13,565 nt of DNA from contig PWEU01000050.1 of NCBI GenBank assembly GCA_003554005.1, forward strand, positions 1 through 13,565. Reading direction: 5' to 3'. Within the stretch, counting starts at the first letter, position 1, and each line of letters opens with the position of its first letter. The DNA is from Nitriliruptoraceae bacterium. GTDB lineage: Bacteria > Actinomycetota > Nitriliruptoria > Nitriliruptorales > Nitriliruptoraceae. A program made the position numbers and the translations under genes. The notes beneath the pieces are model-generated. The model was not told the origin of the DNA. It ran no database searches and worked only from the letters and a program-made list of their open reading frames with translations. Positions 12,898-13,565 of the stretch are shown here, one piece after another.

Positions 12898-13565
12898 TCA
12901 GGCCTCGACGACCACCAGCACCTGGTCGGCATCGACCTGCTGACCGGCCACGACCCGGACCTCGGTGACCGTGCCGGCCTGGGGGGCGGTGACCCGGTGC
13001 TCCATCTTCATCGCCTCGACGGTCACCAGCACCGCACCCTCGGCGACCTGTGCGCCCTCCTCGACCGCCACCGCCACGACCACGCCGGGCATCGGCGAGC
13101 GGGTCGCCCCCGCCACGGCCTCCTCCGCCCGGTCGGGGAACCGGGGCACCGCCGCGAGCTCGACCACACCGAGCGCGGCGGAGACGACCTGCACCGCGCC
13201 GGCCGCGTCGACGTGGACGCCGACCCGCTGCCGGTGCCCGTCCACCTCGATGTCGAGGTGGTCGAGGCCCACGTGATGGAGCCGAGCCGTCGCCCTGAAC
13301 TGGAGCTGCCCATCGGCATCGAGGTGCCCGTCGGCCACGCCGGTGAGCACCTGCGCGTCGAAGCTCCCGTCCCGGCGGGTCCGCAGCCGCACGGTCAGAT
13401 GGTGCGGCGACGCGGGTCCGTGGTCCTCGCTCGACGGGTCGCGGTCGCCGCCGGACGGGTCGCGGTCGCCACCGGACGGGTCGCGGTCGCCGCCGGACGG
13501 GTCGCGGTCGCCGCCGGACGGGTCGCGGTCGCCGCCGGACGGGTCGCGGTCGCCGCCGGACGGGT
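12898..13565 (-). CDS. Biotin-dependent acyl-CoA carboxylase alpha chain, C-terminal part (BT and biotin-carrier domains), 5' end outside window
   Basis: The minus-strand frame is open through the right edge and ends at 12898-12900. Its last ~70 residues are a biotinyl domain with E-A-M-K-M-E-H; the biotinylated Lys codon is 13006-13008, 35 residues from the C-terminus as is usual. A segment with S-P-M-P-G-V-V-V precedes it, and before that a beta-rich stretch like the BT domain of acetyl-/propionyl-/3-methylcrotonyl-CoA carboxylases. The biotin carboxylase domain should lie beyond 13565. A GTG at 13392 could look like a start. The frame continues upstream into seven-residue repeats whose single base change is synonymous, so I read it as an internal codon. 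Which acyl-CoA is carboxylated cannot be told from this part. Transcription is convergent with the Mrp operon. Confidence 0.9.
   Translation of the reverse strand, partial: PSGGDRDPSGGDRDPSGGDRDPSGGDRDPSGGDRDPSGGDRDPSSEDHGPASPHHLTVRLRTRRDGSFDAQVLTGVADGHLDADGQLQFRATARLHHVGLDHLDIEVDGHRQRVGVHVDAAGAVQVVSAALGVVELAAVPRFPDRAEEAVAGATRSPMPGVVVAVAVEEGAQVAEGAVLVTVEAMKMEHRVTAPQAGTVTEVRVVAGQQVDADQVLVVVEA
13436..13565. repeat. 21-bp tandem repeats coding a D-P-S-G-G-D-R heptapeptide in the carboxylase gene
   Basis: Six full 21-bp units start at 13436, 13457, 13478, 13499, 13520 and 13541, and a seventh begins at 13562 and is cut by the window edge. Only the second unit differs, by one base, and on the minus strand this is GGC to GGT (both Gly). 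The encoded D-P-S-G-G-D-R repeats sit just before the BT-domain strands, where relatives have a short linker. Confidence 0.97.

Noticed and set aside
13390..13392. GTG start giving a 164-aa free-standing biotin carrier protein
   Set aside because: The frame continues upstream without a stop, the upstream repeats keep frame with only a synonymous change, and no good ribosome site precedes the GTG.

Overview
The window comes from a very GC-rich bacterium (about 70% G+C judged by eye, with strong G/C third positions and many GTG starts), most likely an actinobacterium. Acidic, Asp/His-rich protein tails together with a large Mrp-type cation/proton antiporter operon suggest a salt- or alkali-adapted lineage, for example Nitriliruptoria/Euzebya-like. 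That placement is inference; no rRNA or marker gene is present.

Left part, minus strand (positions 4006 down to 1): an ABC importer of the Fbp/Afu (ferric-iron or phosphorylated-compound) type. It has an ATPase whose C-terminal domain is interrupted by a pentapeptide repeat, a lipoprotein solute-binding protein with a very acidic linker, and a two-domain permease that runs off the left edge. The three genes read ATPase, then a 223-bp gap, then binding protein and permease only 2 nt apart.

Positions 4007-4584 form the divergent intergenic region. It holds a 9-bp tandem repeat and one perfect hairpin, and I see no credible gene in it.

Middle part, plus strand (4585-12783): a ten-gene operon in which all nine junctions are 4-base overlaps (ATGA or GTGA). 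It encodes an Mrp-like antiporter in an order like the membrane module of archaeal Mbh hydrogenase: antiporter-like subunit, small two-helix protein, second antiporter-like subunit, MrpE, MrpF, MrpG, a stand-alone MrpA C-terminal domain (MbhD+MbhE type), MrpB, MrpC, MrpD. There is no single large MrpA; its parts appear as separate genes. Three NuoL/M/N-type proton channels are encoded instead of the usual two. No hydrogenase or NADH-oxidising subunit is present, so the likely job is secondary Na+(K+)/H+ exchange.

Right part: a hairpin at the mrpD stop and five perfect 14-bp tandem repeats separate the operon from a convergent gene. That gene encodes the C-terminal half of a biotin-dependent acyl-CoA carboxylase alpha chain (BT and biotin-carrier domains), with an in-frame heptapeptide repeat running off the right edge.

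A recurring theme is short tandem repeats. Those inside genes have units of 15, 15, 18 and 21 bp (all multiples of three); the 14-bp unit occurs only between genes.
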